Position numbers and translations under genes: made by a program
Notes under the pieces: generated by a model
What the model was told of the DNA's origin: nothing
The model's input: the letters and a program-made list of their open reading frames with translations, nothing else
Databases searched by the model: none
Shown: piece by piece, positions 1-6,150 of the stretch
How the letters are laid out: each line of letters begins with the position of its first letter
Numbering within the stretch: the stretch's first letter is position 1
Assembly (NCBI GenBank): GCA_964439435.1
Contig: CAYTOF010000048.1
Coordinates: 1-16,524 of the forward strand
Direction of reading: 5' to 3'
Origin: CAYTOF01 sp964439435
Lineage (GTDB): Bacteria; Bacillota; Clostridia; Oscillospirales; QAMX01
Length of the DNA: 16,524 nucleotides

Positions 1-2
1 CC

Positions 3-239
3 AGAACAGCTATGCAGGCTATAGGATATAAGGAAATTATAACAGCTTTGACAAGAGGTGAGATTTTAGATAATGCAATTGATGAAATAAAAAAGCGCAG
101 TCGAAATTATGCAAAAAGACAAATCACTTGGTTTGTAAATGATAAGCGGGTTAAATTTTTTGAACACAGCGAATCCAATTTCGAAGTAGCAAAGAAAGCT
201 GCAATCTCATATGTTAAACAAAAATTGATTGAGCTGTAA
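3..239 (+). CDS. miaA: tRNA dimethylallyltransferase, C-terminal part (5' end outside window)
   Basis: MiaA transfers a dimethylallyl group to N6 of adenosine 37 in tRNAs that read UNN codons, a cytosolic step that supports reading-frame maintenance. The open frame runs in from the left edge and the first visible residues read RTAMQAIGYKE. The (A)MQAIGYKE motif followed by a helical tail with repeated Lys/Arg (KKRSRNYAKRQITWF) is typical of the MiaA C-terminus, where full proteins have roughly 300 residues. The internal Met at 12 is not the true start; this is the 3' quarter of the gene. hfq starts 24 bases after the stop, the same order (miaA-hfq) seen in many bacteria, so the two are probably co-transcribed. 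Identification rests on the tail only but the motif is distinctive. Confidence 0.9.
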   Translation, partial: RTAMQAIGYKEIITALTRGEILDNAIDEIKKRSRNYAKRQITWFVNDKRVKFFEHSESNFEVAKKAAISYVKQKLIEL

Positions 240-263
240 TACTGAGGAACCGGAGGGAAAGAG

Positions 264-491
264 ATGCAGAAACAGAATAACATTCAAGATTTATTTCTTA
301 ATCAAGCAAGAAAAGAACGAATATGGCTTACAGTATTTTTAATTAATGGATTTCAATTTAGAGGCATTGTGAAGAGCTTTGATAATTTTACAGTTATTAT
401 GGAAGTGGATGGCAAACAGAGACTTGTCTATAAGCATGCAATTTCTACGATTGTGTCCGATAGCAATGTAGGCATCCATTTAGGTGAGTAA
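264..491 (+). CDS. hfq: RNA chaperone Hfq
   Basis: Hfq is a hexameric Sm-like ring that binds U-rich and A-rich RNA and helps small RNAs pair with mRNAs. The 75-residue product has the usual length for a short Firmicute Hfq. Sm1 is visible as the stretch around NGFQFRGIVKSFDNFTVIM (residues about 28-46) and Sm2 as YKHAISTIV (about 56-64), where the YKHA motif lines the U-binding proximal pore. The C-terminal tail is very short, unlike the long tails of gammaproteobacterial Hfq. The ATG has a strong ribosome binding site (GGAGGG at 252-257) six bases upstream. The gene follows miaA closely, as in many genomes. Its role in Gram-positive small-RNA regulation is generally weaker or less clear than in enterics. 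Confidence 0.96.
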   Translation: MQKQNNIQDLFLNQARKERIWLTVFLINGFQFRGIVKSFDNFTVIMEVDGKQRLVYKHAISTIVSDSNVGIHLGE

Positions 492-529
492 ATTATAATA
501 CTGTTTGATAATAATGAGGAAACACTTCT

Positions 530-1732
530 ATGCCAAAGACAGCAGAAAAAATAGTCTACTGGTTGTTTTCAATCTTTGTAGCACTGACAATTGGATATTC
601 TTTATATATGTTGGCTGTTGTTAACAAGAATACTTATGTTACAGTCAAGGTTGAACTTGCCGAGGTTGATGATTCGATGTCGATACATTCAAATATTGTC
701 AGGGACGAAGAACTACTTTTTAAAGAGCAGGGTTTGTATTGTATACCAGTATCCAAAGCGAGTAGGCGTGTTTCTTCCGGACAGACAATAGCAGTTTATT
801 TCAACAGCACAGAGAGTTTAAAAGCATACTATGAATCTGTAGAAATTGAAAAAAAACTATCCAACCTTGAAGGTGTAAAGACCAAAAGTGATTATGCAGA
901 TATAAAACAACAAAATAACGATATATACGATGCCTTGAGAAAAAAACAAGAAGATGGCCTTTATGATGCGTCAAAGAATACAGAGGCACTGTTTAGAGCG
1001 ATGTTAACACGAGAAACAACCCTTGGTCAATATGAAACGTTGGACATAGACATCGCAAATCTAAAACTGAAAAAATATCAACTTACCACTAAAATAGGGA
1101 GCGACATCAGATACATACCTGCAGAAAAAGCAGGGTATTATACATTCTCGGTAGATGGAATGGAACAATATTTGCGCCCTGACCTGTTACTGGGACTTAC
1201 GGCAGAAGAGTATAAGATGGTTGCATCTATGCCTCCTGCTGCAGTTAGTGACAGAACTTATGGTAAAATGATATATGGATATAAGTGGTATGCAGCGGCG
1301 CTGGTAAGACCAAATCAGGCTTCTGCTCTATCTGAAAACAATTCGTATTTTATTGAAATTGAAGGCAACAAGTATGCTGCGAAACTTGAAAAAATAACAC
1401 CATCTAAAGAGGAAAACGAATTTTTCATAATATTCTCAAGTGAAATTCCTTTAGTAGATGTCGATTCATCGCGTTCACAAATCACAAATGTAATCCTTGC
1501 CTCATATAAAGGCTTCAAAATTCCTTATGACGCCATGAGAGTGCAAGATGGGATTAGCGGCGTATTTGTACTCGAAGGCGCTGTGGCTGTTTTTAAACCG
1601 GTAAATATACTGCATAGTTCAAAAAACTACTATATTGTTGAAGCTTACATGGATGATACAAAACAATTGTTTATGAATGATGAACTGATTCTGGGCAGAA
1701 AAGATCTTTTTGATGGAAAAATATTACGTTGA
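530..1732 (+). CDS. membrane-anchored HlyD-like adaptor protein of unknown partner
   Basis: The 400-residue protein has one N-terminal membrane segment (about residues 9-31) and the rest should lie outside the cell. Two half-lipoyl-like pieces flank a middle helical, coiled-coil-prone region: the first ends in RRVSSGQTIAVYF (about 79-91) and the second begins near IPAEKAGYYTF (about 197-207). The helical part (about 97-190) is rich in Lys, Glu and Gln. This is the layout of HlyD/membrane-fusion adaptor proteins. No ABC transporter or outer-membrane channel gene is adjacent, and the neighbours are hfq and the division gene sepF, so an envelope or division role is as likely as export. Database names such as 'HlyD family efflux transporter adaptor' are based on fold. 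The ATG is preceded by GAGGA at 516-520. Fold assignment is fairly sure; function unknown. Confidence 0.7.
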   Translation: MPKTAEKIVYWLFSIFVALTIGYSLYMLAVVNKNTYVTVKVELAEVDDSMSIHSNIVRDEELLFKEQGLYCIPVSKASRRVSSGQTIAVYFNSTESLKAYYESVEIEKKLSNLEGVKTKSDYADIKQQNNDIYDALRKKQEDGLYDASKNTEALFRAMLTRETTLGQYETLDIDIANLKLKKYQLTTKIGSDIRYIPAEKAGYYTFSVDGMEQYLRPDLLLGLTAEEYKMVASMPPAAVSDRTYGKMIYGYKWYAAALVRPNQASALSENNSYFIEIEGNKYAAKLEKITPSKEENEFFIIFSSEIPLVDVDSSRSQITNVILASYKGFKIPYDAMRVQDGISGVFVLEGAVAVFKPVNILHSSKNYYIVEAYMDDTKQLFMNDELILGRKDLFDGKILR

Positions 1733-1754
1733 GATAGAATAGATTTAAAATCAA

Positions 1755-1782
1755 TTGACATTTGTAGTGCTTTTAAGATAAT
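1755..1782 (+). promoter_or_regulatory. sigma-A-type promoter for sepF
   Basis: A perfect -35 box TTGACA lies at 1755-1760 and a -10 box GATAAT (5 of 6 consensus bases) at 1777-1782, with a 16-base spacer. Transcription would start near 1789, giving a leader of about 20 bases before the sepF ATG at 1812. The promoter lies in the 79-base gap between the HlyD-like gene and sepF, so the division cluster can be expressed independently of miaA-hfq. Confidence 0.7.
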
Positions 1783-1811
1783 ATATGCATAACACTAAGG
1801 AGGTATATGTC

Positions 1812-2273
1812 ATGGGCTTAATAGACAAAATTAGAAAATGGACGGACGCAGACGATTACGAAGATGAGATCTATGAAGAGTATGCGCCTGCTCCGTCACA
1901 ACCGGAGCAAAGACCGGTACATATGGCAACAACATATGATCAACCAACCAATATCCCTTACTCCAGAGGGAACAAAGTCGTTAATATCAATGCCACTGCG
2001 CAACTACAAGTGGTATTGGTCAAACCGGACAAATTTGAAAGTGCGTCAGAAATTGCAGATCACTTAAAAGACAAACGTACCGTTGTGATTAATTTAGAAC
2101 AAACGAATAAAGAGATAGCCCGCAGGCTTCTTGATTTTCTGAGCGGTGTAGCATATGCATTCCAAGGAAAGATCCAGAAAGTTGCAAACAGCACTTTTTT
2201 GATTACACCTTATAATGTTGGGATAATGGGTGATATCATCGATGAGCTTGAAAGCAGTGGACTATATTTTTGA
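1812..2273 (+). CDS. sepF: cell division protein SepF
   Basis: SepF binds the C-terminus of FtsZ, forms rings or arcs and tethers FtsZ filaments to the membrane. The 153-residue product shows the three expected parts: an N-terminal amphipathic membrane-binding helix (MGLIDKIRKW), an acidic and Pro/Gln-rich linker (about residues 12-55), and the C-terminal SepF (DUF552) domain (about 64-145), with VVINLEQTNKEIARRLLDFL followed by a GVAYAFQGKIQKV segment. The start at 1812 is chosen because AAGGAGG (1797-1803) sits nine bases upstream. An in-frame ATG at 1785 would lie upstream of that site and close to the predicted transcription start, so it is unlikely. yggT follows 39 bases later, a classic sepF-ylmG arrangement. 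Confidence 0.96.
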   Translation: MGLIDKIRKWTDADDYEDEIYEEYAPAPSQPEQRPVHMATTYDQPTNIPYSRGNKVVNINATAQLQVVLVKPDKFESASEIADHLKDKRTVVINLEQTNKEIARRLLDFLSGVAYAFQGKIQKVANSTFLITPYNVGIMGDIIDELESSGLYF

Positions 2274-2312
2274 AAAATTATTATTTGAATTTAATTCTAA
2301 GAGGTCTTTGGG

Positions 2313-2570
2313 GTGCACTTAATAAAGAAAATCTTACTCAGTTTAATTGAAATCATATCAATACTGATGTTGGTCAGAGCTGTTTTATCATGGTTTCCTA
2401 ATGCCGGTCGCGGGAAACTATATGAATTGATTTGGTACATGACTGAGCCTTTTCTCCTACCATTTCGAACACTTTTCAAAAAACTCGGTATAGGACGCGG
2501 ATTACCGCTAGACCTTTCCTTTTTGGCTGCCATAATTGCATTGCACATGTTAAGACTTTTGCTCATATAA
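2313..2570 (+). CDS. yggT: YggT family membrane protein (YlmG)
   Basis: This 85-residue protein has two hydrophobic segments (about residues 5-27 and 65-84) joined by a loop containing AVLSWFPNAGRGKLYE and the conserved TEPFLLPFRTLF motif. Those motifs define the YggT/YlmG family. Family members sit beside sepF in Gram-positive bacteria and cyanobacteria, and their chloroplast relatives affect nucleoid distribution and division; the exact biochemical role is not settled. Translation starts at a GTG with GAGGT (2301-2305) eight bases upstream. The next gene in many Firmicute clusters, the S4-domain gene ylmH, is missing here; a divIVA-like gene follows after 89 bases. Confidence 0.93.
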   Translation: MHLIKKILLSLIEIISILMLVRAVLSWFPNAGRGKLYELIWYMTEPFLLPFRTLFKKLGIGRGLPLDLSFLAAIIALHMLRLLLI

Positions 2571-2579
2571 GAGTCTTAA
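2550..2579 (+). other. hairpin spanning the yggT stop codon
   Basis: TTAAGACT at 2550-2557 is a perfect complement of AGTCTTAA at 2572-2579. The stem can extend by TTT with AAG (one G-T wobble), leaving an eight-base loop. The stop codon TAA (2568-2570) is partly in the upper stem. No T-run follows on the + strand, so it is not a convincing intrinsic terminator; it could stabilise or mark a processing point in the mRNA between yggT and divIVA. Confidence 0.4.
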
Positions 2580-2659
2580 ACACACTGAAACCTCCGCAAC
2601 TGTCAATTTGGTTCTGTTGGGATTCTGATAAAAATAAAACCGAAGAACGGAGCTACCAT

Positions 2660-3793
2660 ATGAACGATATAAAAAAGCAAGATGCCTTTTTTGATAAAGT
2701 TGTGCTTGGAGGGTATGATACTGTCCAAGTAGATGAATTTGTAACTGAAGCCATGTCTACTTTGTCGCAACTAAAAAATGACAACCAAATATTAACACAA
2801 AAACTTCGTGTATTAGCTGATAAAATAAATAAATATCAAGAGTCAGAACAGAATCCTCTTGAAAATGATACACCTGAAGAAGTGACAGCTGAAAAGACAA
2901 AAGAGATGGAATCAAATGAAAAAAGTATTGATGACATATGGGCTAAATTAACTGACATAAGTTATCAAAGCGAAAACGCTAACAATGTATTAAAGGAGAT
3001 AGATAGTCTCAAAGTCATAATGCAAAACACTTTTGATATTGTGGCGAGCATTGCCCAAAAGAGTGAAGTATCTCAATCGTCAGTCACGGACAAGAGCCCA
3101 AATGGAATCACATATAATGAAAAAGCCGCCGAACTCAATGAAGACAAAATAGAAAATCATATAGACGATGTGAAGCAAGATAGCGCACCACAGCTTAAAA
3201 ACACTGAGGAAATCATTGAATCTAACAAAACCGCTACCTCGCAAGACGGAAACGAGGAAACGACAGCAAGTACAGTATCAACAAAAGAAGCGGTAGAGGC
3301 AGTATTACCGGAAGAGTTCGAGCAAAAACCTGAGGAAGAAATTGAATCCTCAGAATTAGAGACAACCAATCTAACATATGATGAGGCTCTTACTCTGCTG
3401 TTGAGTAAGAAAGGAATTGAGTATAAGCCACCTGGCACAGCACCAATTCGAGACAACATAGAAAGCTCAAATGAGAGTGATTTTGAGAAAACCAAAGTGT
3501 TGCCCACTATTGATAAAATAAAACCGCAGCCCGTAAAGCAGACCGTTTCCAAGCCGGATACGAGGCGTATTGAAGATTCAAAAGGTGCCAGAAACAAGAA
3601 TCTATCAAAATTAGAAAACAAGAAGGAAAAAAAGCCGGGATTTGTTTCTCTTATAAGAAAAGGTATAAATGCAATTCTGGAAGATGATGATGATTTTGAT
3701 GACGAGTTGACTCCGGCAGTATTTGATTCTATAAAATCCAATCAAAAAACCCTTCAATTTGGGAAAAACTATGATATTAAAAAGAAAAACTAG
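2660..3793 (+). CDS. DivIVA-like cell division protein with long acidic linker
   Basis: The first ~60 residues match the DivIVA N-terminal membrane-curvature-binding domain: a phenylalanine pair (DAFFDKVVLG), then GYDTVQVDEFV and a coiled-coil-prone helix with LSQLKNDNQILTQKLRVLADK. The usual DivIVA/GpsB pattern is F...GYd..EVD.FL. At 377 residues it is about twice the length of a typical DivIVA. Residues from about 65 to 320 are low-complexity, rich in Glu, Ser, Thr and Lys, with only a short second helix near 85-125. The C-terminus has a hydrophobic basic stretch (FVSLIRKGINAIL) followed by an Asp-rich run. The ATG at 2660 has GGAG (2649-2652) seven bases upstream. The 3' end overlaps the lspA start by 23 bases. 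Probably a polar or septal scaffold; the partner is unknown. Confidence 0.75.
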   Translation: MNDIKKQDAFFDKVVLGGYDTVQVDEFVTEAMSTLSQLKNDNQILTQKLRVLADKINKYQESEQNPLENDTPEEVTAEKTKEMESNEKSIDDIWAKLTDISYQSENANNVLKEIDSLKVIMQNTFDIVASIAQKSEVSQSSVTDKSPNGITYNEKAAELNEDKIENHIDDVKQDSAPQLKNTEEIIESNKTATSQDGNEETTASTVSTKEAVEAVLPEEFEQKPEEEIESSELETTNLTYDEALTLLLSKKGIEYKPPGTAPIRDNIESSNESDFEKTKVLPTIDKIKPQPVKQTVSKPDTRRIEDSKGARNKNLSKLENKKEKKPGFVSLIRKGINAILEDDDDFDDELTPAVFDSIKSNQKTLQFGKNYDIKKKN

Positions 3794-4436
3794 AGGTCCG
3801 ATCGACCGGCAGTTTAAAGCTTTGATGTTGATGGCAGTGCCTATTATCATAATAGGTGTGATTGTAGATAAATTATTGAAAGTCTATGTGACATCGCATT
3901 TGAAAGACTTGCCCGCAAAGAATATAATACCCGGAATTTTGAATCTTACTTATGTAGAAAATACCGGCGCAGCTTTTGGGATACTGAAAGGTCATAGATA
4001 TTTATTTGTTGGGATAACAATAATAGTATTAGTTTTTACTTTATACCATCTTTTCAAAGGTAATATATATGGCACCTTTGGTCTTGGAGCTGTCTCATTG
4101 TGTATATCCGGAACCATAGGAAATTTGATTGACCGGGTGGCAGATGGTTTTGTTGTTGACATGTTTGAGACAGTATTCGTTGAATTTCCGGTGTTTAATA
4201 TGGCTGATGCCTTATTAAATATCGGAGGTGTAATGTTGGCAATATATATTTTGTGGTTTCACGAGAGGTTGAAAGAAGAAAGAAGAAATATTCTCTCTTT
4301 AAAAAATGTGAATGTATTGCATGTTTGCAAATTTGACAATTTTGTTTCTGTGGTTGATCTTCGAGAGGGGAGAGATAACTTCAAAATAGCTGTGTTTCCA
4401 AAACCGGATATGAAAGCACAAACAGAGGAAGATTGA
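3771..4436 (+). CDS. lspA: lipoprotein signal peptidase (signal peptidase II), extended C-terminus
   Basis: LspA is the aspartyl protease of the cytoplasmic membrane that cleaves prolipoproteins before the lipid-modified cysteine. From the ATG at 3771 the product has 221 residues. The family motifs are present: VDKLLK (about 32-37), VENTGAAFG (62-70), GNLIDR with catalytic Asp121, and FNMADA with catalytic Asp146. Four membrane segments are visible (about 20-38, 76-94, 101-119, 144-163). Typical LspA has 150-170 residues; here about 57 extra charged residues follow the last membrane segment and should lie in the cytoplasm. A TTG at 3759 could extend the start by four codons, but the ATG has GGGA (3761-3764) upstream and is preferred. 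The gene overlaps divIVA at its start and rluD by one base at its end. Confidence 0.95.
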   Translation: MILKRKTRGPIDRQFKALMLMAVPIIIIGVIVDKLLKVYVTSHLKDLPAKNIIPGILNLTYVENTGAAFGILKGHRYLFVGITIIVLVFTLYHLFKGNIYGTFGLGAVSLCISGTIGNLIDRVADGFVVDMFETVFVEFPVFNMADALLNIGGVMLAIYILWFHERLKEERRNILSLKNVNVLHVCKFDNFVSVVDLREGRDNFKIAVFPKPDMKAQTEED

Positions 4437-5383
4437 TGCAAAAAATTACTATTATTGCAGATGATATCGAATCGGTGGAAAGACTTGATGTGTTTGTAAC
4501 CAAAAAAATCGAAGACATCAGCAGAAATGAAGTAGCCAAACTTATAGAAAACGAACAAATACTACTTAATTTTAAAATCGCAAAAAAGAGCACAATTGTG
4601 AATCCGGACGACATTGTTGTTGTTCTTCGTAAACCTGGAAACACTCTTGAAGCAACTGCCCAAAAAATAAAACTTGATGTTATTTTTGAAGACGAGCATT
4701 TGTTGATAGTGAACAAAGAAAAAGGAATGGTTGTTCATCCGGCACCCGGAAATGAAAAAGACACTCTTGTCAATGCACTTTTGTCGCACTGCGGGGAAAA
4801 CCTTTCAAGTGTTGGCGGAGCACTGAGACCCGGGATTGTTCACAGACTGGACAAAGACACAAGTGGTTTACTAATTGTTGCAAAGAGTAATTATGTGCAC
4901 AACTCTCTTTCCGAACAATTGGCAAAAAGAAAAATTAAGCGTCAGTATGAAGCTGTCATATTTGGAAATATGTCCCAAAATAGCGGCGAAATCCATCTCC
5001 CGATAGGAAGAAATCCACGAGATAGAAAGAAAATGGCTGTTGTAGAAAGCGGAAAAGATGCATTGACACTTTATAAAACCGAAAAAGTATTTAGCGGATA
5101 TGGTAACACATATTCGCATATTGCCTTGGAGCTCGTAACGGGAAGAACCCATCAAATCAGAGTTCATTTTGCACATATGGGACATGCTATAGTTGGGGAC
5201 ACACTATATGGAAATCCTGCTCGAGATAAAAAGGTTTTCCAGCATCTTAATGGGCAGTGTTTACACGCGAAAAGCTTGAGTTTTCAACATCCGATTTTGG
5301 GAAATAGGATTAGTTTTACAAGTGAGTTGCCCAAGTACTTTGTTCAAGCCTTGACAACCCTGTCTTCATATGCTAGTATATAA
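4436..5383 (+). CDS. rluD: 23S rRNA pseudouridine synthase, RluD type
   Basis: RluA/RluD-family enzymes convert specific uridines in 23S rRNA to pseudouridine. The 315-residue protein has an N-terminal S4 RNA-binding domain (about 14-60; ISRNEVAKLIENEQILLN) and a catalytic domain with HRLDKDTSGLLIVAK, whose first Asp (residue 139) is the expected catalytic nucleophile. Other family blocks are IVNKEKGMVVHPAPGN, TGRTHQIRVHFAHMGHAIVGD and HAKSLSFQHP. The start is ATG 4436, sharing its A with the lspA stop TGA (4434-4436), preceded by GAGGA (4425-4429), so translation is probably coupled to lspA. lspA-rluD adjacency is common in Firmicutes (as in B. subtilis lspA-ylyB). The exact target uridines cannot be read from the sequence, hence some uncertainty about RluD versus a close paralogue. 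Confidence 0.93.
   Translation: MQKITIIADDIESVERLDVFVTKKIEDISRNEVAKLIENEQILLNFKIAKKSTIVNPDDIVVVLRKPGNTLEATAQKIKLDVIFEDEHLLIVNKEKGMVVHPAPGNEKDTLVNALLSHCGENLSSVGGALRPGIVHRLDKDTSGLLIVAKSNYVHNSLSEQLAKRKIKRQYEAVIFGNMSQNSGEIHLPIGRNPRDRKKMAVVESGKDALTLYKTEKVFSGYGNTYSHIALELVTGRTHQIRVHFAHMGHAIVGDTLYGNPARDKKVFQHLNGQCLHAKSLSFQHPILGNRISFTSELPKYFVQALTTLSSYASI
5351..5379 (+). promoter_or_regulatory. promoter for the TPP riboswitch-thiT transcript
   Basis: A perfect -35 TTGACA at 5351-5356 and a -10 TAGTAT at 5374-5379 are separated by 17 bases, and a TGC extended -10 element (5371-5373) precedes the -10. Both boxes lie inside the last codons of rluD. The predicted start near 5386 falls just before the TPP aptamer, which supports an independently transcribed thiamine unit. 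Confidence 0.65.
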
Positions 5384-5392
5384 AAAATATAA

Positions 5393-5521
5393 ACTTATGG
5401 GGTGCTGGTTAAAATCGGCTGAGAACGAAATTCGTAACCCAAGAACCTGATCCGGATAATGCCGGCGTAGGAAAATCTCAGTAGTGTGCAAAGACTTTCA
5501 CTTTAATTTCTGCTGATAAGT
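5393..5521 (+). promoter_or_regulatory. TPP riboswitch (THI element) aptamer
   Basis: The conserved core is unmistakable: GGGGTGC (5399-5405), GGCTGAGA (5417-5424), AACCC (5436-5440), AACCTGATCCGGATAATGCC (5444-5463) and GGCGTAGGAAA (5464-5474). P2 pairs GGGT 5400-5403 with ACCC 5437-5440. P3 is 5404-5408 with 5415-5419. P4 pairs CCT 5446-5448 with AGG 5469-5471, and P5 pairs CCGG 5452-5455 with CCGG 5462-5465. A small extra hairpin ACGA/TCGT (5425-5428/5432-5435) sits before the ACCC. No adequate local P1 is visible; the best P1 is ACTTAT 5393-5398 with ATAAGT 5516-5521, with an additional hairpin (5478-5484/5510-5516) in between. The RNA binds thiamine pyrophosphate and controls thiT just downstream. 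The core is certain; the P1 placement is inferred. Confidence 0.95.
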
Positions 5522-5524
5522 CGA

Positions 5525-5560
5525 TCCTCCGGAGAAGGTGGCTCAAACCTAAACGGAGGA
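5525..5560 (+). promoter_or_regulatory. ribosome-binding-site-sequestering hairpin of the TPP riboswitch
   Basis: TCCTCCG at 5525-5531 is the exact complement of CGGAGGA at 5554-5560, and the latter contains the thiT ribosome binding site six bases before its GTG. AGGT 5536-5539 can pair with ACCT 5547-5550 to extend the stem across an internal loop. No T-run follows, so the platform appears to act on translation rather than transcription termination. With TPP bound, this stem should hide the site and lower ThiT synthesis. Confidence 0.75.
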
Positions 5561-5566
5561 ATTTTT

Positions 5567-6127
5567 GTGCAAAGAAAAAAAATACGCAGATTTACTCTGC
5601 CGCTTGTAGAAACTGCAATGCTTATTGCACTCGGATTTGGATTAAGCTATATTAGATATAAGATTGTTCCCAATGGAGGAGCCATCACAGCTGCCTCTAT
5701 GTTGCCTGTATTGCTTATTGGCATCAGACATGGGTTGGGATGGGGGATTGGCGGAAGCACTGTCTATGCACTGTTACAGGCTATGCAAGGCGGCGCCTTG
5801 CGACCACCTGCCGCTGATTTGTTATCTTATTTTCTTATGATGTTTATTGACTATATAATTGCTTTTGGAGTTTTGGGATTGTCAGGGTTATTTGCAAAAC
5901 GTAAAAATGGACTTTTAATATCAGTTCCTTTTTGCATAACTTTAAGATATCTATGCCATGTTGTCTCCGGTGTTATCTTGTGGGGGAGCTACGCCTGGGT
6001 AGGATGGGCGGTATGGCCATACTCATTTGCATACAATGCAACTTATCTACTGCCTGAGATTATTATAACTTTTGTAGCTGCCTATGCTCTTATAAAAGCT
6101 TTACCAATGAGGATGTCTCGACAATAA
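5567..6127 (+). CDS. thiT: thiamine transporter ThiT (ECF-type substrate-binding S component)
   Basis: ThiT is the membrane S component that binds thiamine with high affinity and delivers it with a shared ECF energising module encoded elsewhere. The 186-residue product has about six hydrophobic segments. ThiT-family blocks are visible: PNGGAITAASMLPVLLIGIRHG (about 35-56), a Gly-rich GLGWGIGGSTVYALLQ, FIDYIIAFGVLGLSGLF near residues 87-103, and RYLCHVVSGVILWGSYAW followed by YSFAYNATYLLPE. The Trp, His, Tyr and Asn residues of those last blocks correspond to the known thiamine pocket. It begins at GTG 5567 behind AGGAGG-like CGGAGGA (5554-5560). The TPP riboswitch immediately upstream independently supports thiamine as the substrate. 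A HAD phosphatase gene starts 23 bases after the stop. Confidence 0.95.
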   Translation: MQRKKIRRFTLPLVETAMLIALGFGLSYIRYKIVPNGGAITAASMLPVLLIGIRHGLGWGIGGSTVYALLQAMQGGALRPPAADLLSYFLMMFIDYIIAFGVLGLSGLFAKRKNGLLISVPFCITLRYLCHVVSGVILWGSYAWVGWAVWPYSFAYNATYLLPEIIITFVAAYALIKALPMRMSRQ

Positions 6128-6150
6128 GAATATATATCATGGAGGCAAAA

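Noticed and set aside
494..499. TATAAT before the HlyD-like gene as a promoter
   Set aside because: No -35-like sequence at 16-18 bases upstream; TATAAT by chance is common in AT-rich gaps.
1785..1811. Longer sepF start at ATG 1785
   Set aside because: It lies at the predicted transcription start and upstream of the strong AAGGAGG at 1797-1803, which serves ATG 1812; SepF proteins begin with the MGLIDKI-type helix.
2591..2652. CTCCG (2592-2596) pairing with CGGAG (2648-2652) as a regulator masking the divIVA ribosome binding site
   Set aside because: Only five pairs over a 51-base separation, and no recognisable aptamer in between; not distinguishable from chance.
3157..3741. A 194-residue open frame on the minus strand inside the divIVA-like gene
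   Set aside because: It is a Ser/Phe-rich mirror of the low-complexity acidic coding strand, with no recognised motif and no independent ribosome binding site.
6139..6150. Longer start for the HAD hydrolase at ATG 6139
   Set aside because: The ribosome binding site GGAGG (6141-6145) overlaps this codon and is correctly spaced for ATG 6151.
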